A stretch of 64,000 nucleotides of DNA from Poriferisodalis sp965116245 (GTDB taxonomy: Bacteria > Actinomycetota > Acidimicrobiia > Acidimicrobiales > Poriferisodalaceae): positions 2,356,001-2,420,000 of the forward strand of contig OZ220497.1 in assembly GCA_965116245.1 (NCBI GenBank), read 5' to 3'. Positions 17,294 through 26,239 of this stretch are shown here, piece after piece (the stretch's first letter is position 1; each line of letters begins with the position of its first letter). Both the position numbers and the translations under genes were made by a program. The notes below the pieces were generated by a model that saw only the letters and a program-made list of their open reading frames with translations, was not told the origin of the DNA and searched no databases.

Positions 17294-18826
17294 ATGAATC
17301 TCGCTGAGCTACTTGAGCGTGCCCCAGACGACGAAGCCATGGTGCTCATTGACAGGTCCCTCGCTCAGCCGAAGCACACCACTGCCGCTGAGCTGTTGGA
17401 TCGAGTGTTGCGCTGCGGGGCAGGTCTCGCGGCTCAAGGTCTCGCGCCGTCGTCACGAGTTGGGCTGCTCGCGGCTAACTGCGGCCCGTACTACGACGTG
17501 ATGTTCGGTGCTCCCGCAGCAGGTTTCGTATTCGTGCCGCTCAACACCCGGCTACCTGGCGAAACCGTTTCCTACATACTCAAAGATGCCGAAGTGGAGT
17601 TGGTCATCTCCGACGCGGAGCATCGGCATCTAGTACCGCCCCATATGCGGCACATCGTCATTGGCAGCGAGGAATGGAAAGCGCTTGGGGCCCATGAGCC
17701 GCTGGCTGGTGCTGTGGCGGTCAGAGACGACGATGTCGCCGTACATATCTACACCTCGGGCTCAACCGGACGACCCAAGGGCGTTCTTCTAACTCATCGC
17801 AACATCACATTCACCGTGCTTGAGTACGGCATGGCAATGCCAGGCGAGGTGATGTTGGTGTCGGCCCCGCTGTACCACAAGAACGCCTCGATGTCCTCCA
17901 AGCTGGCGTTTGCTAACGGGGGCACTGTGGTGCTTCTTCCACAGTTCACGGCCTCCGGTTACATCGAAGCGATTGAGCAACACAAGGTGACGATGTGCTC
18001 AGGCGTACCCACGATGTTCGCCCTCGTCACGGCTGAGATCGCAGCGCGCGTAGATGCTGGCTACCCACTTCCCGACCTGAGTTCGGTGCAACGTGCGTTC
18101 ATTGGGTCGGCGCCGCTGACTGAGGCGTTGTATGACGATGTGCAGCGTCTGCTGCCTCAAGCTGTCGTTTCCAACGGTTACGGCACTACCGAGGCCGTGC
18201 TGGCATTCGGTCCCCATCCAGAAGGCAAGTCCAGGCCCAAAATTTCGCTTGGTCACCAGCACCCCAGTGTGGAACTGCGACTGGTTGATCCCGACACCGG
18301 TGAGGACGCCGAAAGCGGCGAGTTGTGGGTACGTTCGCCCGGTGTGATGGTGGGCTACCACAACCTGTCAGAAGCCACCGCGGATCGGCTCACTGATGGC
18401 TGGTATCACACCGGTGACCTCATGAGGCGTGACGAAGACGGTTGGTATTACTTCGTGGGCCGAGTCGACGACATGTTCGTCTGCGCGGGAGAGAACATCT
18501 ATCCCGACGCGGTGGAACAGATGCTTGAACGGCACCCTGGGGTACATCAAGCCGTGGTCGTCCCCGTACCCGACGATCTAAAGGGCCAACTGCCAGTGGC
18601 CTTCGTACGGGTAGAGCCGGGCAAATCACTGACTGTTGAAGCGGTTCGCCAGTATGCGCTTGCCAACGGTCCCGCGTACGCACACCCACGCCGCGTCTGG
18701 TTCGTCGATGAGATTCCGCTGGCTTCGACCGCAAAGATCGATCGTGCGGGCCTGATGGCTCGCGCTGTTGAGCTAATGGGCTCTTGGGACGCAGGATCTT
18801 CAGACTCTGAGTCGTATTCCTCCTGA
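17294..18826 (+). CDS. Acyl-CoA synthetase (class I adenylate-forming)
   Basis: ATP-dependent ligase that activates a carboxylic acid as acyl-AMP and then acyl-CoA. The 510-residue product shows the P-loop YTSGSTGRPKG (A3), the NGYGTTEA motif (A5), GWYHTGDL (A7), the hinge region GRVDDMFVCAGENIYP (A8) and the catalytic lysine in STAKIDR near the C-terminus (A10). Size fits medium- or long-chain fatty-acid or aromatic-acid ligases; the substrate is not predictable by eye. Together with two acyl-CoA dehydrogenases, an enoyl-CoA hydratase and a thioesterase in the window it suggests an active acyl-CoA metabolism. It ends 10 bp before the next gene. Confidence 0.9.
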   Translation: MNLAELLERAPDDEAMVLIDRSLAQPKHTTAAELLDRVLRCGAGLAAQGLAPSSRVGLLAANCGPYYDVMFGAPAAGFVFVPLNTRLPGETVSYILKDAEVELVISDAEHRHLVPPHMRHIVIGSEEWKALGAHEPLAGAVAVRDDDVAVHIYTSGSTGRPKGVLLTHRNITFTVLEYGMAMPGEVMLVSAPLYHKNASMSSKLAFANGGTVVLLPQFTASGYIEAIEQHKVTMCSGVPTMFALVTAEIAARVDAGYPLPDLSSVQRAFIGSAPLTEALYDDVQRLLPQAVVSNGYGTTEAVLAFGPHPEGKSRPKISLGHQHPSVELRLVDPDTGEDAESGELWVRSPGVMVGYHNLSEATADRLTDGWYHTGDLMRRDEDGWYYFVGRVDDMFVCAGENIYPDAVEQMLERHPGVHQAVVVPVPDDLKGQLPVAFVRVEPGKSLTVEAVRQYALANGPAYAHPRRVWFVDEIPLASTAKIDRAGLMARAVELMGSWDAGSSDSESYSS

Positions 18827-18836
18827 GCTGCCCTCA

Positions 18837-19730
18837 GTGTCGGCTAGCCGGACGACGAGACTTCGTGCGTTAGCGAGCAGAGCGTTACGGCTTGCAAATG
18901 AGGCTCGGCAGGACTGGGTCCGACACCGCATCGCCGGGCTCGCCGCTGAGATCGCTTTCTTCGCAATCTTGGGGGCCTTCCCCGCTGTGATTGTCTTCGC
19001 TGCTTTGTTGGGCTCGCTCGATGTGCTGATCGGCCAAAGCGCTGCAGCCGCAACTGAGGAGTGGTTGCTGGAACGGATTAGTGGCACGTTCGGCGATCAG
19101 AACACGCTGGATGTGACTGTTGCCGAACTGTTTGACCGCTCCGATGCGCGAGTGGTGACCGTGGGTGTAGCGGTCGCCGCCTATGCGGCTTCGCGTGGTT
19201 TTGTGGCTGTAGTGAGAGCGTTGAACGTGTCGCGCGGATACCACGACCAACGTAGTTGGCTGTCGACCAGGCTGATCGGCTTCGCGCTGACGTTCCTTAC
19301 TCTGGTCGCAGGAACCGCGGTAGCGGCGATGGTGGTAGTGGGGCCCTTGCTCGGTGGTGGTTCAGATCTCGCCGACCGACTCGGTGCTGGGTCCGCATTC
19401 AGCACCGCGTGGGACTGGTTGCGTTGGCCGGTTGTTGTACTAGTCGTAGTTGCGTGGGCGGCAACGGTCTATCGGATTGCGCCGCTGCACAAGTTGCCAT
19501 GGCGCCATGAGATTCCCGGCGCGCTGGTCGCGACGGTTTGGTGGCTCGGAGTGTCGATTGGCTTCGGCGCATACCTCAGCTTGGCTTCAAGCGGTGTCAA
19601 TGCGGTGGTCGGAGTCCTCGGTGGAGCCATCAGCTTGCTGCTATGGCTCTATCTGTTGGCGATGGGGTTGCTGGCGGGTGCAGAGTTGAACCGGCTGTTG
19701 GATCTGCAGCGCTCACGGGCCCCGAGGTAA
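18837..19730 (+). CDS. YihY/BrkB-family membrane protein
   Basis: Integral membrane protein of 297 residues with six predicted spans, matching the YihY/virulence factor BrkB family (once misnamed RNase BN). Recognisable family blocks are EIAFFAILGAFP near the first span, the ASRGFVAVVRALN segment and the terminal LLLWLYLLAMGLLAGAELN. The function of the family is not established. The GTG start lies 10 bp after the ligase stop, so co-transcription is likely. Another in-frame GTG is not evident nearby. Confidence 0.85.
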   Translation: MSASRTTRLRALASRALRLANEARQDWVRHRIAGLAAEIAFFAILGAFPAVIVFAALLGSLDVLIGQSAAAATEEWLLERISGTFGDQNTLDVTVAELFDRSDARVVTVGVAVAAYAASRGFVAVVRALNVSRGYHDQRSWLSTRLIGFALTFLTLVAGTAVAAMVVVGPLLGGGSDLADRLGAGSAFSTAWDWLRWPVVVLVVVAWAATVYRIAPLHKLPWRHEIPGALVATVWWLGVSIGFGAYLSLASSGVNAVVGVLGGAISLLLWLYLLAMGLLAGAELNRLLDLQRSRAPR

Positions 19731-19782
19731 TGTTCGAAGCATTCACCCAATAGAGCCCGCTCCATGACACTTAGGACGCACA

Positions 19783-20568
19783 ATGTGGATTCGCCTTCGT
19801 CAAATCGCCATCACTACGGCCAACCTGGCCCGCACCGCTGCGGACGTCCAGTGCGTGCTGGGCGTTGAGCCGTGCTTCACGGATCCAGGTGTCGGCATTT
19901 TTGGCCTTAAGAATCTGTTGTGGCCGATCGGCACGCAGTTCCTGGAGTGCGTCACCCCGATTCAATCCGAAACCGCTGCTGGCCGATATCAACAACGGCG
20001 TGGTGGCGATACCGGCTATATGGTCATAACTCAGGTTGATGATCTAACCGTTAGACGTGCGCACGTTGAGGCGTTAGGTATCCGACTCGCCTTTGAGATG
20101 AACCATCCTGACGAGGGACACGTCGGCATGCAGTTGCATCCGGCCGATACGGGCGGCTCGTTCTTTGAGATGGATCAGATGACTGGCCCCACCGGTAGCG
20201 ATCAGGGTGGTATGTGGACACCTGCGGGCAATTGCTGGCAGCCATATGTATGCACAGACACGGTGAGCGGCATCGCAGCGGCGGAACTGCAGAGCCCCGA
20301 TCCGCAACGTTTGGCCGAACGCTGGAGCCAGATTTCCCAGATTGAACTGGGCGAAGACTCACAAGGCCACCCCACAATTCGTCTGGAAAACGCCACGCTG
20401 AGATTTGTGTCAGAAACCGATGGCCGAGGTGAAGGCCTCGGAGGAATTGACGTTACGGCGGTTGATCGCGAGGCAGTGCTGGCAGCGGCTCGTAGTCGCG
20501 ACTGCTACGTAAACGACGGTCAGGTTGCGCTCGGCGGCCTGCGCGTCAACCTTGTCGACGCCGGTTGA
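19783..20568 (+). CDS. VOC/glyoxalase-like domain protein
   Basis: Cytoplasmic protein of 261 residues built from two vicinal-oxygen-chelate-like halves. The N-terminal half starts RLRQIAITTANLARTAADVQ, and a second half near residue 150 contains the LQSPDPQRLAERW segment common in lactoylglutathione-lyase-like proteins. A catalytic metal triad is not obvious, so the reaction is unknown. AGGA lies 7 nt upstream of the ATG. It is followed by the DinB-like and beta-lactamase-fold genes in the same direction, which may form an operon for handling a small metabolite. Confidence 0.75.
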   Translation: MWIRLRQIAITTANLARTAADVQCVLGVEPCFTDPGVGIFGLKNLLWPIGTQFLECVTPIQSETAAGRYQQRRGGDTGYMVITQVDDLTVRRAHVEALGIRLAFEMNHPDEGHVGMQLHPADTGGSFFEMDQMTGPTGSDQGGMWTPAGNCWQPYVCTDTVSGIAAAELQSPDPQRLAERWSQISQIELGEDSQGHPTIRLENATLRFVSETDGRGEGLGGIDVTAVDREAVLAAARSRDCYVNDGQVALGGLRVNLVDAG

Positions 20569-20600
20569 ACCCTGCGATTGCTAAACCCTCGACTCCTCAT

Positions 20601-20635
20601 GTGATTGCCCTTACGAGATTGCCCTCACGAGACTG
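20601..20635. repeat. 14-bp tandem repeat between genes
   Basis: Two and a half copies of a 14-bp unit (GTGATTGCCCTTAC, GAGATTGCCCTCAC) lie between the VOC gene and the next gene, running into the latter's ribosome-binding region. Confidence 0.7.
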
Positions 20636-20643
20636 GACGAAAC

Positions 20644-21195
20644 ATGACCGACATCCTCACCAACTTCAAGCGTGCAGTAGCCCTATTCGACACGGTTGTC
20701 GCGGCGGTACCAGACGATGCATGGGACAACAGCACCCCCTGCGCCGATTGGAACGCTCGGGAGTTGCTGCGCCATCAGTGCGGTGTGCTTGACGCGCTCG
20801 CCGAGACGGCCCAAACGGAACAGATCAGTCGACCGCAGATGGCGGAGGAGACTGACGACCCGCCAGCTCGCTGGGCACAAACTCGCGACGGAGTACTCGC
20901 AGCCGTGGATCAAGCAGACCTATCCCGAGAGGACTCATATTGGTTTGGGCCCATGAGCTTTGAGGCCTTTGTGACCATGGTGCAGTGGGATCCGCTCACT
21001 CATTCGTGGGACTTGGCCCAAGCCTCCGGCGTAGATGTTGAACTGCCTGAGGACTTGTGTGAGATCAGTCTGGCCAGCGTCAAGTCACTCGGCGAAGTTG
21101 CACGCAAGTGGAAGCTGATCGGTGAGGAAGTACCGGTAGCCGCTGACGCGCCCATGTCACATCGCTTTCTCGGATACGTCGGCCGCCAGCCATGA
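20644..21195 (+). CDS. TIGR03086/maleylpyruvate isomerase-like (DinB-fold) protein
   Basis: Product of 183 residues with the four-helix DinB/MDMPI-like fold used by actinobacterial mycothiol-dependent enzymes. Diagnostic parts are the opening NFKRAVALFDTVVAAVPDDAWDNSTPCADWNARELLRH and the later WDPLTHSWDLAQASG, which holds a typical metal-site His. The family reaction is unknown. The ATG at 20644 with GGA upstream was preferred to an earlier in-frame start. Its stop overlaps the next gene's start (ATGA), so the two are co-translated. Confidence 0.8.
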   Translation: MTDILTNFKRAVALFDTVVAAVPDDAWDNSTPCADWNARELLRHQCGVLDALAETAQTEQISRPQMAEETDDPPARWAQTRDGVLAAVDQADLSREDSYWFGPMSFEAFVTMVQWDPLTHSWDLAQASGVDVELPEDLCEISLASVKSLGEVARKWKLIGEEVPVAADAPMSHRFLGYVGRQP

Positions 21196-22100
21196 CTGGT
21201 GTCGGTGATAGCACCGAGCCCTTGCGCTGGAGCGTCGGCGACGTCACCATCACTTCGATCTCAGAATCTGATACACCTACGTCGCCACGTTTCCTGTATG
21301 ACGGGCTCACCAAGGGGGGTGTTCTGGCGCGAGCTGATGCGGCTCCATGGCTAAGACCACACTTCGTGACCGAGGAGGGTTACCTGCGTCAACGGATTCA
21401 ATGCTGTGTGATTGAGGCCGGTCCTCATCGGATCGCAGTTGACACTTGTGTCGGCAATGACAAGCAGCGCTCCAATCCGCTTTGGCATGAACAGCAGGGG
21501 CCTTTTCTTGACGATCTGTGCGATGCGGGGTTTGCGCCAGAGTCGGTGACACATGTCGTCTGCACTCATCTGCACGTTGATCATGTGGGATGGAACACGC
21601 GTTTGGTGAATGGCGAATGGGTGCCCACATTCCCGAACGCTGAATACCTGTTTTGCCGGGCTGAGTACGACCATTGGTCTTCAACTGAGGACCTCTTCGG
21701 CGACGACGTGTTCGCTGATTCGGTTCGGCCCGTGGCTGACGCTGGCTTGGTCAACATGGTTGAGCCGAACCATCGGATCTGTGACGAGGTGTCGTTCTGG
21801 TCAACTCCTGGTCATACGCCCGGCCACGTGTCCGTGTCGATCACTTCGCAAGGCAAGCGGGCCATCATCACCGGCGACATGGTTCACTCCCCTTTGCAAC
21901 TGGCTGATCCGGAACTCAGTTCCATGTTTGATACCGACCCACAGGAGGCCCGGCAGACTCGCCGCGAGGTGTTTCCAGACTGGGCCGACGGCGAAACGTT
22001 GCTTATAGGAACGCACTTCGGCGCACCGACCGGTGGGATCATGGTGCGCGATGGAGACGCCTACAAACTGGTCTTTGACCCGCCAACTTCGGCCAACTAA
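21192..22100 (+). CDS. Metallo-beta-lactamase-fold hydrolase
   Basis: Zinc-dependent hydrolase of 302 residues. The metal motif HxHxDH is present as HLHVDHVGW, further His ligands occur in TPGHTPGHVS, and an Asp in TGDMVHSP. The last His is probably that in IGTHFGAPTGG. The overall layout resembles N-acyl homoserine lactonase-like or quinoprotein relay MBL proteins, but the substrate is undetermined. It overlaps the DinB-fold gene by 4 nt and faces the convergent acyl-CoA dehydrogenase after 135 bp. Confidence 0.87.
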   Translation: MTGVGDSTEPLRWSVGDVTITSISESDTPTSPRFLYDGLTKGGVLARADAAPWLRPHFVTEEGYLRQRIQCCVIEAGPHRIAVDTCVGNDKQRSNPLWHEQQGPFLDDLCDAGFAPESVTHVVCTHLHVDHVGWNTRLVNGEWVPTFPNAEYLFCRAEYDHWSSTEDLFGDDVFADSVRPVADAGLVNMVEPNHRICDEVSFWSTPGHTPGHVSVSITSQGKRAIITGDMVHSPLQLADPELSSMFDTDPQEARQTRREVFPDWADGETLLIGTHFGAPTGGIMVRDGDAYKLVFDPPTSAN

Positions 22101-22235
22101 GCGACTGAGCTGTTAGCGATTCCTATAGACCCCAGCGCAGGTGTAGAGCGGATCGGTTCTTGAGTTCTCTCAGATCTCGGAGCAGATCGAGCATCTGACC
22201 CGCTGCCGGTTGCAGTGTTCTCGGCTAGGTGCCGC

Positions 22236-23489
22236 TCAGTTTCGAGGAACGTCGACCCAGGGCACGTCTTTGTCCACACGCGGCTCGCCTGGAAGCCCCA
22301 ACACCTGTTCGCCCAGAATGTTGCGCATGATCTCTGATGTGCCACCCTCAATAGAGTTAGCGCGCACTCGCAAGAAACCATGTTGGACGGCACCGTCTGA
22401 ACCGTCCACAGACAAATCTCCAGGCCGCCGGAACGTGTAGTCGTAGCCGGTGAGCCCGTCGGCACCCATCATGTCCACGGCGCACGTCATCAGTGCCTGA
22501 TTCAACTCGGCCGATGCCAGCTTGGCGATTGACATCTCAGGTCCGGGATTGCCTTTGCGTCGGTTAGCCCCGGCGCGCATGTTCGTGAGACGCAGCACCT
22601 CAGCGCGCGTCCACAGTTTGGTCAAACGGTCCCTAGTAACGACGTCACGGTCGGCACTGTCTCGCTTATTCCACAGCTTGACAAGCACAGAGACTGGTCC
22701 CGTGGCGCGTTTGGGCGGGCCCGCACCACCGGCGCCGATGGCGTTGCGCTCGTTCATCAGTGTGGTCAGCGACACTCGCCAACCGTCACCTACATCGCCT
22801 ATGCGGTTCGCGTCTGGTACGCGAACGTCGGTCATGTAGACCTCGTTGAATTCGGCTTCGCCGGTAATCTGACGCAGCGGACGAACTTCCACACCCGGCG
22901 ACTTCATATCAAGCGCAAAATATGTGAGGCCGCGGTGTTTGGGGACTTCAGGATTGGTGCGGGTCACCAGCATCCCGAAGTCGCCGAGATGAGCCAGCGT
23001 GTTCCACACTTTCTGACCGTTCACGATCCACTCGTCGCCATCAGCAACCGCTTTGGTGGCCAGACCTGCAAAGTCGCTGCCAGCGCCTGGCTCGCTGAAT
23101 AGCTGACACCAGAGCTCCTCGCCAGTGAACATTGGCCGCAGGTAGCGCTTCTTGACCTCTTCGCTGCCGTGGGTGTGGATAGTCGGACCAGCCAGATGCA
23201 TGAAAAAGGTGACTGGCTTCGCGGGGGGCGCGCCAGCGGTCCGCAATCGTTCCTCAACCCGGCGTTGCAGCTTGGGGCTCAGACCTAGGCCGCCGTGGCC
23301 CTCATCAAAGTGAACCCATGCCAGGCCTGCCTCAAACTGAGCGCCGCGGAACTCCACGTAGCTGTGCTTTTGGGGATCGCAAGAGGCCAGCAGCGCATCA
23401 ATTGCAGCATCAACTCGCGCTACAGCGGAATCGGCGGAGTCTTCAGCGGGCAGTGCTTGGCGAGTTGCGGCTTGGAGAGTGTCGGTCAT
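22236..23489 (-). CDS. Acyl-CoA dehydrogenase (FadE-type)
   Basis: Product of 417 residues with the acyl-CoA dehydrogenase fold. The FAD-contact segment QLFSEPGAGSDFAGL and IVNGQKVWNTLAH mark the beta domain, and the C-terminal IEGGTSEIMRNILGEQVLGLP is characteristic. The ATG at 23489 begins MTDTLQAA, with no strong ribosome-binding site. This type is common in actinobacterial steroid and branched-lipid catabolism, where partners form heterotetramers, but no partner lies beside it. It is divergent from the imelysin cassette. Confidence 0.9.
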   Translation of the reverse strand: MTDTLQAATRQALPAEDSADSAVARVDAAIDALLASCDPQKHSYVEFRGAQFEAGLAWVHFDEGHGGLGLSPKLQRRVEERLRTAGAPPAKPVTFFMHLAGPTIHTHGSEEVKKRYLRPMFTGEELWCQLFSEPGAGSDFAGLATKAVADGDEWIVNGQKVWNTLAHLGDFGMLVTRTNPEVPKHRGLTYFALDMKSPGVEVRPLRQITGEAEFNEVYMTDVRVPDANRIGDVGDGWRVSLTTLMNERNAIGAGGAGPPKRATGPVSVLVKLWNKRDSADRDVVTRDRLTKLWTRAEVLRLTNMRAGANRRKGNPGPEMSIAKLASAELNQALMTCAVDMMGADGLTGYDYTFRRPGDLSVDGSDGAVQHGFLRVRANSIEGGTSEIMRNILGEQVLGLPGEPRVDKDVPWVDVPRN

Positions 23490-23576
23490 GGTGCCAGTCT
23501 GCCAGAACGCCAAACGCGTGGGCGCTAAGCGGCAGCCCGCGGGCTGGCAGCGCCTGCATCCAGATAGTCCGGCATC

Positions 23577-23597
23577 TGAGCCATGCAGCATGGCTCA
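23577..23597. promoter_or_regulatory. Perfect inverted repeat, candidate operator
   Basis: Arms TGAGCCATG and CATGGCTCA (9 bp each, perfect) flank CAG in the divergent region between the acyl-CoA dehydrogenase and the imelysin cassette. Its size and spacing fit a dimeric repressor site, for example of the TetR type. The regulator is unknown. Confidence 0.5.
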
Positions 23598-23604
23598 GTA
23601 CAAC

Positions 23605-23675
23605 AACGTGCCTATATCATTTTTGTAAGGTATGCTTGATAACATTCCTATGAAGTTCAAAATCAAACTATGAGG
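23605..23675 (+). promoter_or_regulatory. AT-rich promoter region of the imelysin cassette
   Basis: This stretch is clearly more AT-rich than its surroundings and precedes the first imelysin gene, whose ATG has GAGG 4 nt upstream. A weak resemblance to a DtxR/IdeR iron box (around TAAGGTATGCTTGATAA) can be seen, but it matches only about half the consensus positions, so iron control is a guess. Confidence 0.35.
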
Positions 23676-23679
23676 TACC

Positions 23680-24852
23680 ATGAATAAACTGAGATTCTCG
23701 GGCCGCGGTGTGGCCCTAGCTGCCGTGGCAGCGCTGTTTGCGGCGTCGTGCGGCTCAGGTGATGACGGCCCCAGCGAAGCCGCGACCGCCGACGCGGTGA
23801 CCACCTACGCGGCCGGTGTGCATGCCTCATACCAGTCAAGTCTGGAGTCAGCGCAGGCGATGGACGCTGCAATCGACCAATTTCTGGCCGATCCGTCGGA
23901 GTCTGCGCTCTCGACTGCGAAGGCGGCATGGTTGGCGGCGCGCGACGATTACGGCCCGACCGAGGCGTTCCGCTTCTACGGTGGACCCATTGATGACGAA
24001 CAGACGGGTACCGAAGGATTGATCAACGCATGGCCGCTAGATGAGGCATACATCGACTACGTAGAGGGTGCATCTGAAGCTGGCATCATCAACAATCCTG
24101 ATCAGTTCCCAACAATTGATGACAGTCTGTTGGTTTCGCTGAATGAGCAGGGTGGTGAAGCCAACGTCTCTACTGGCTGGCACGCGATTGAGTTTTTGCT
24201 GTGGGGCCAGGACCTCAACGTAGATGGACCCGGTCAACGGCCATTCAGCGATTACACGACAGCCGCCAACGCCGACCGTCGGGCCTTGTACTTGACCGTG
24301 GCTTCGGATTTGCTTCTAAGCCATCTCGAAGGCCTAGTCGCCGCGTGGGCACCGGAAGCCAACAACTACAGGGCCGATTTTGAGGCGCTTGAATCCACAG
24401 AAGCTCTGCGGCGGATCATCACTGGCATAGGCGAACTGAGTCGAGGCGAGCTGGCAGGCGAACGCATGAATGTTGCATACGCCGAACGCTCCCAAGAAGA
24501 CGAGCATTCGTGCTTTAGCGACAACACAACAGCGGACATCATCGGCAATGCGAAGGGGATAGAGATGGTACTCATCGGCCAGTATCCCGGCGGTGTGTCC
24601 GGTACAGGGATCCTGGATCTAGTTGAAGCCGCCGACTCTGATCTTTCCGAGCAACTTAGAACAGAGATCAGTGCCAGCCTTGACGCTGTCGAAGCAATCC
24701 CAGCGCCGTTCGATCAACACCTGGTTGAGGGTGTGTCCGACAACGACCCCGGCCGTATGGCTGTATTGAAGGGCATTGAGGCGCTGGAGACCCAAACCGA
24801 CACCATCGTTGCCGCAGCAGAGGCCATCGGTGTGACCATCAACGTGAGCTAA
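23680..24852 (+). CDS. Imelysin-family protein (iron-associated), exported
   Basis: Predicted extracytoplasmic protein of 390 residues. The signal ends in a lipobox-like FAASCGSG around residue 25, so it is probably a lipoprotein. The imelysin motif GxHxxE is present as GWHAIEFLLWG (G166, H168, E171), along with the early AWLAARDDYGPTEAFRFYGGPID block, marking it as an IrpA/EfeO-like imelysin. Family members are linked to iron uptake, without a proven mechanism. It is followed 3 bp later by the di-heme oxidoreductase and is the first gene of a four-gene cassette. Confidence 0.9.
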   Translation: MNKLRFSGRGVALAAVAALFAASCGSGDDGPSEAATADAVTTYAAGVHASYQSSLESAQAMDAAIDQFLADPSESALSTAKAAWLAARDDYGPTEAFRFYGGPIDDEQTGTEGLINAWPLDEAYIDYVEGASEAGIINNPDQFPTIDDSLLVSLNEQGGEANVSTGWHAIEFLLWGQDLNVDGPGQRPFSDYTTAANADRRALYLTVASDLLLSHLEGLVAAWAPEANNYRADFEALESTEALRRIITGIGELSRGELAGERMNVAYAERSQEDEHSCFSDNTTADIIGNAKGIEMVLIGQYPGGVSGTGILDLVEAADSDLSEQLRTEISASLDAVEAIPAPFDQHLVEGVSDNDPGRMAVLKGIEALETQTDTIVAAAEAIGVTINVS

Positions 24853-24855
24853 ACG

Positions 24856-26238
24856 TTGCCTCGTTGCTTAGTTGCCAGCTTGATCGCGGCCGCACTTGTG
24901 GTAGCTGCGTGCGGCACGGACGTGGCTCAATTGGACGCCCGGCTCGGGGGTGACACGACTCGGGAGGATGCATCTCGTAACTCTTTCGGTCTCCCCGCGC
25001 CGGGACTGTCCAATGAGGAGCGACGACTGTTTGAACGTGGCGACAGTTTCTTCACGCAGAACTGGGTAACTGCACCTGCGTCCACGGATGCGCGAGATGG
25101 CCTGGGGCCTACGTTCAATGCTCAAGCGTGCTCCTCGTGTCATGTACTTGACGGCCGTGGCGCTCCGCCGGATCCGACTGGGGTTGAGGCCAGGCTGGGG
25201 CTGCTGTTGCGGCTATCGGTACCCGGCAAGGACACTGCTACCGGCGCGCCTCGGCCAGACCCGAACTATGGCGGTCAGCTACAAGACCGCGCTGTGCTTG
25301 ATGTGCCCGCCGAAGGTCGTTTCATGGTGACTTACGAGACCATCAAGGGCAGCTACGGCGATGGCACGCCCTTTGAGTTGTTGGATCCGACCTATGAGGT
25401 GAAAGATCTGACATTCGGGCTTTTGGCCCACGACATCATGATGAGCCCGCGCCTGGCGCCGCAGGTCATAGGTATGGGCCTGCTGGAGGCTGTGCCTGAG
25501 AACGCGATCCGCAGTCGGGCGGATCCTGACGATGCTGATGGCGATGGCGTGTCGGGTCGACCTAACACAGTCTGGAATGCCGAAGCAGGGGCCAAAGCAC
25601 TCGGCCGGTTCGGTTGGAAGGCCAATGTGGCCACGGTGGCACAACAAGTGGCCGGTGCCTTCCTGGCCGACATCGGCATTACCTCATCGTTGCATCCCAA
25701 CGAAAATTGTCCCGATTTTCAGACGTTGTGCGGCGCCGCCAAGAATGGCGGAACACCGGAGTTGACAGACGAGCGTCTTGGTGCGGTCAGCTTCTACAAC
25801 CGCACCCTGTCGGTACCAGCGATGCGCGATGTTGATGACCCAGATGTACGCGCTGGCGCGAAGCTGTTTGACGATATTGGCTGCTCGTCGTGTCACACTT
25901 CTACATTGCAAACAGGCCCCTCCGACATTGCGGTGCTGTCAAATCAGACCTTTCACCCGTATACCGACCTGTTGTTGCACGATATGGGAGAAGGCCTCGC
26001 TGATGGCCGCCCTGACTTTGACGCCACCGGAAGCGAATGGCGCACACCACCGTTGTGGGGTTTGGGCCTGATTGACGACATCAACGGGCACCGCTTCTTG
26101 TTGCACGATGGGCGAGCTCGCACCATTGCCGAAGCAATCTTGTGGCATGGCGGCGAAGCCCACAGTTCGCGTGAGGCATTCCGTACTCTTGATGCCGATC
26201 AGCGAGCTGAACTTCTGGCCTTCTTGGAAGCGCTCTAA
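24856..26238 (+). CDS. Di-heme oxidoreductase family (DUF1111) lipoprotein
   Basis: Exported c-type cytochrome of 460 residues, with a lipoprotein signal ending LVVAACG. Two heme-binding CxxCH motifs occur: CSSCH at residue 92 in an N-terminal block, and CSSCH at residue 343. This spacing is that of the putative thiol oxidoreductase/DUF1111 family, distantly like di-heme peroxidases. No peroxidase activity is established. The TTG start lies 3 bp after the imelysin stop. The sequence also has an EF-hand-like acidic stretch (DPDDADGDGVSG). It is placed between two imelysins, as in other imelysin loci I recall. Confidence 0.9.
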   Translation: MPRCLVASLIAAALVVAACGTDVAQLDARLGGDTTREDASRNSFGLPAPGLSNEERRLFERGDSFFTQNWVTAPASTDARDGLGPTFNAQACSSCHVLDGRGAPPDPTGVEARLGLLLRLSVPGKDTATGAPRPDPNYGGQLQDRAVLDVPAEGRFMVTYETIKGSYGDGTPFELLDPTYEVKDLTFGLLAHDIMMSPRLAPQVIGMGLLEAVPENAIRSRADPDDADGDGVSGRPNTVWNAEAGAKALGRFGWKANVATVAQQVAGAFLADIGITSSLHPNENCPDFQTLCGAAKNGGTPELTDERLGAVSFYNRTLSVPAMRDVDDPDVRAGAKLFDDIGCSSCHTSTLQTGPSDIAVLSNQTFHPYTDLLLHDMGEGLADGRPDFDATGSEWRTPPLWGLGLIDDINGHRFLLHDGRARTIAEAILWHGGEAHSSREAFRTLDADQRAELLAFLEAL

Positions 26239-26239
26239 T

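Noticed and set aside
23630..23650. DtxR/IdeR iron box upstream of the imelysin gene
   Set aside because: Only about half of the consensus positions match, so it is mentioned as a weak possibility and not called.
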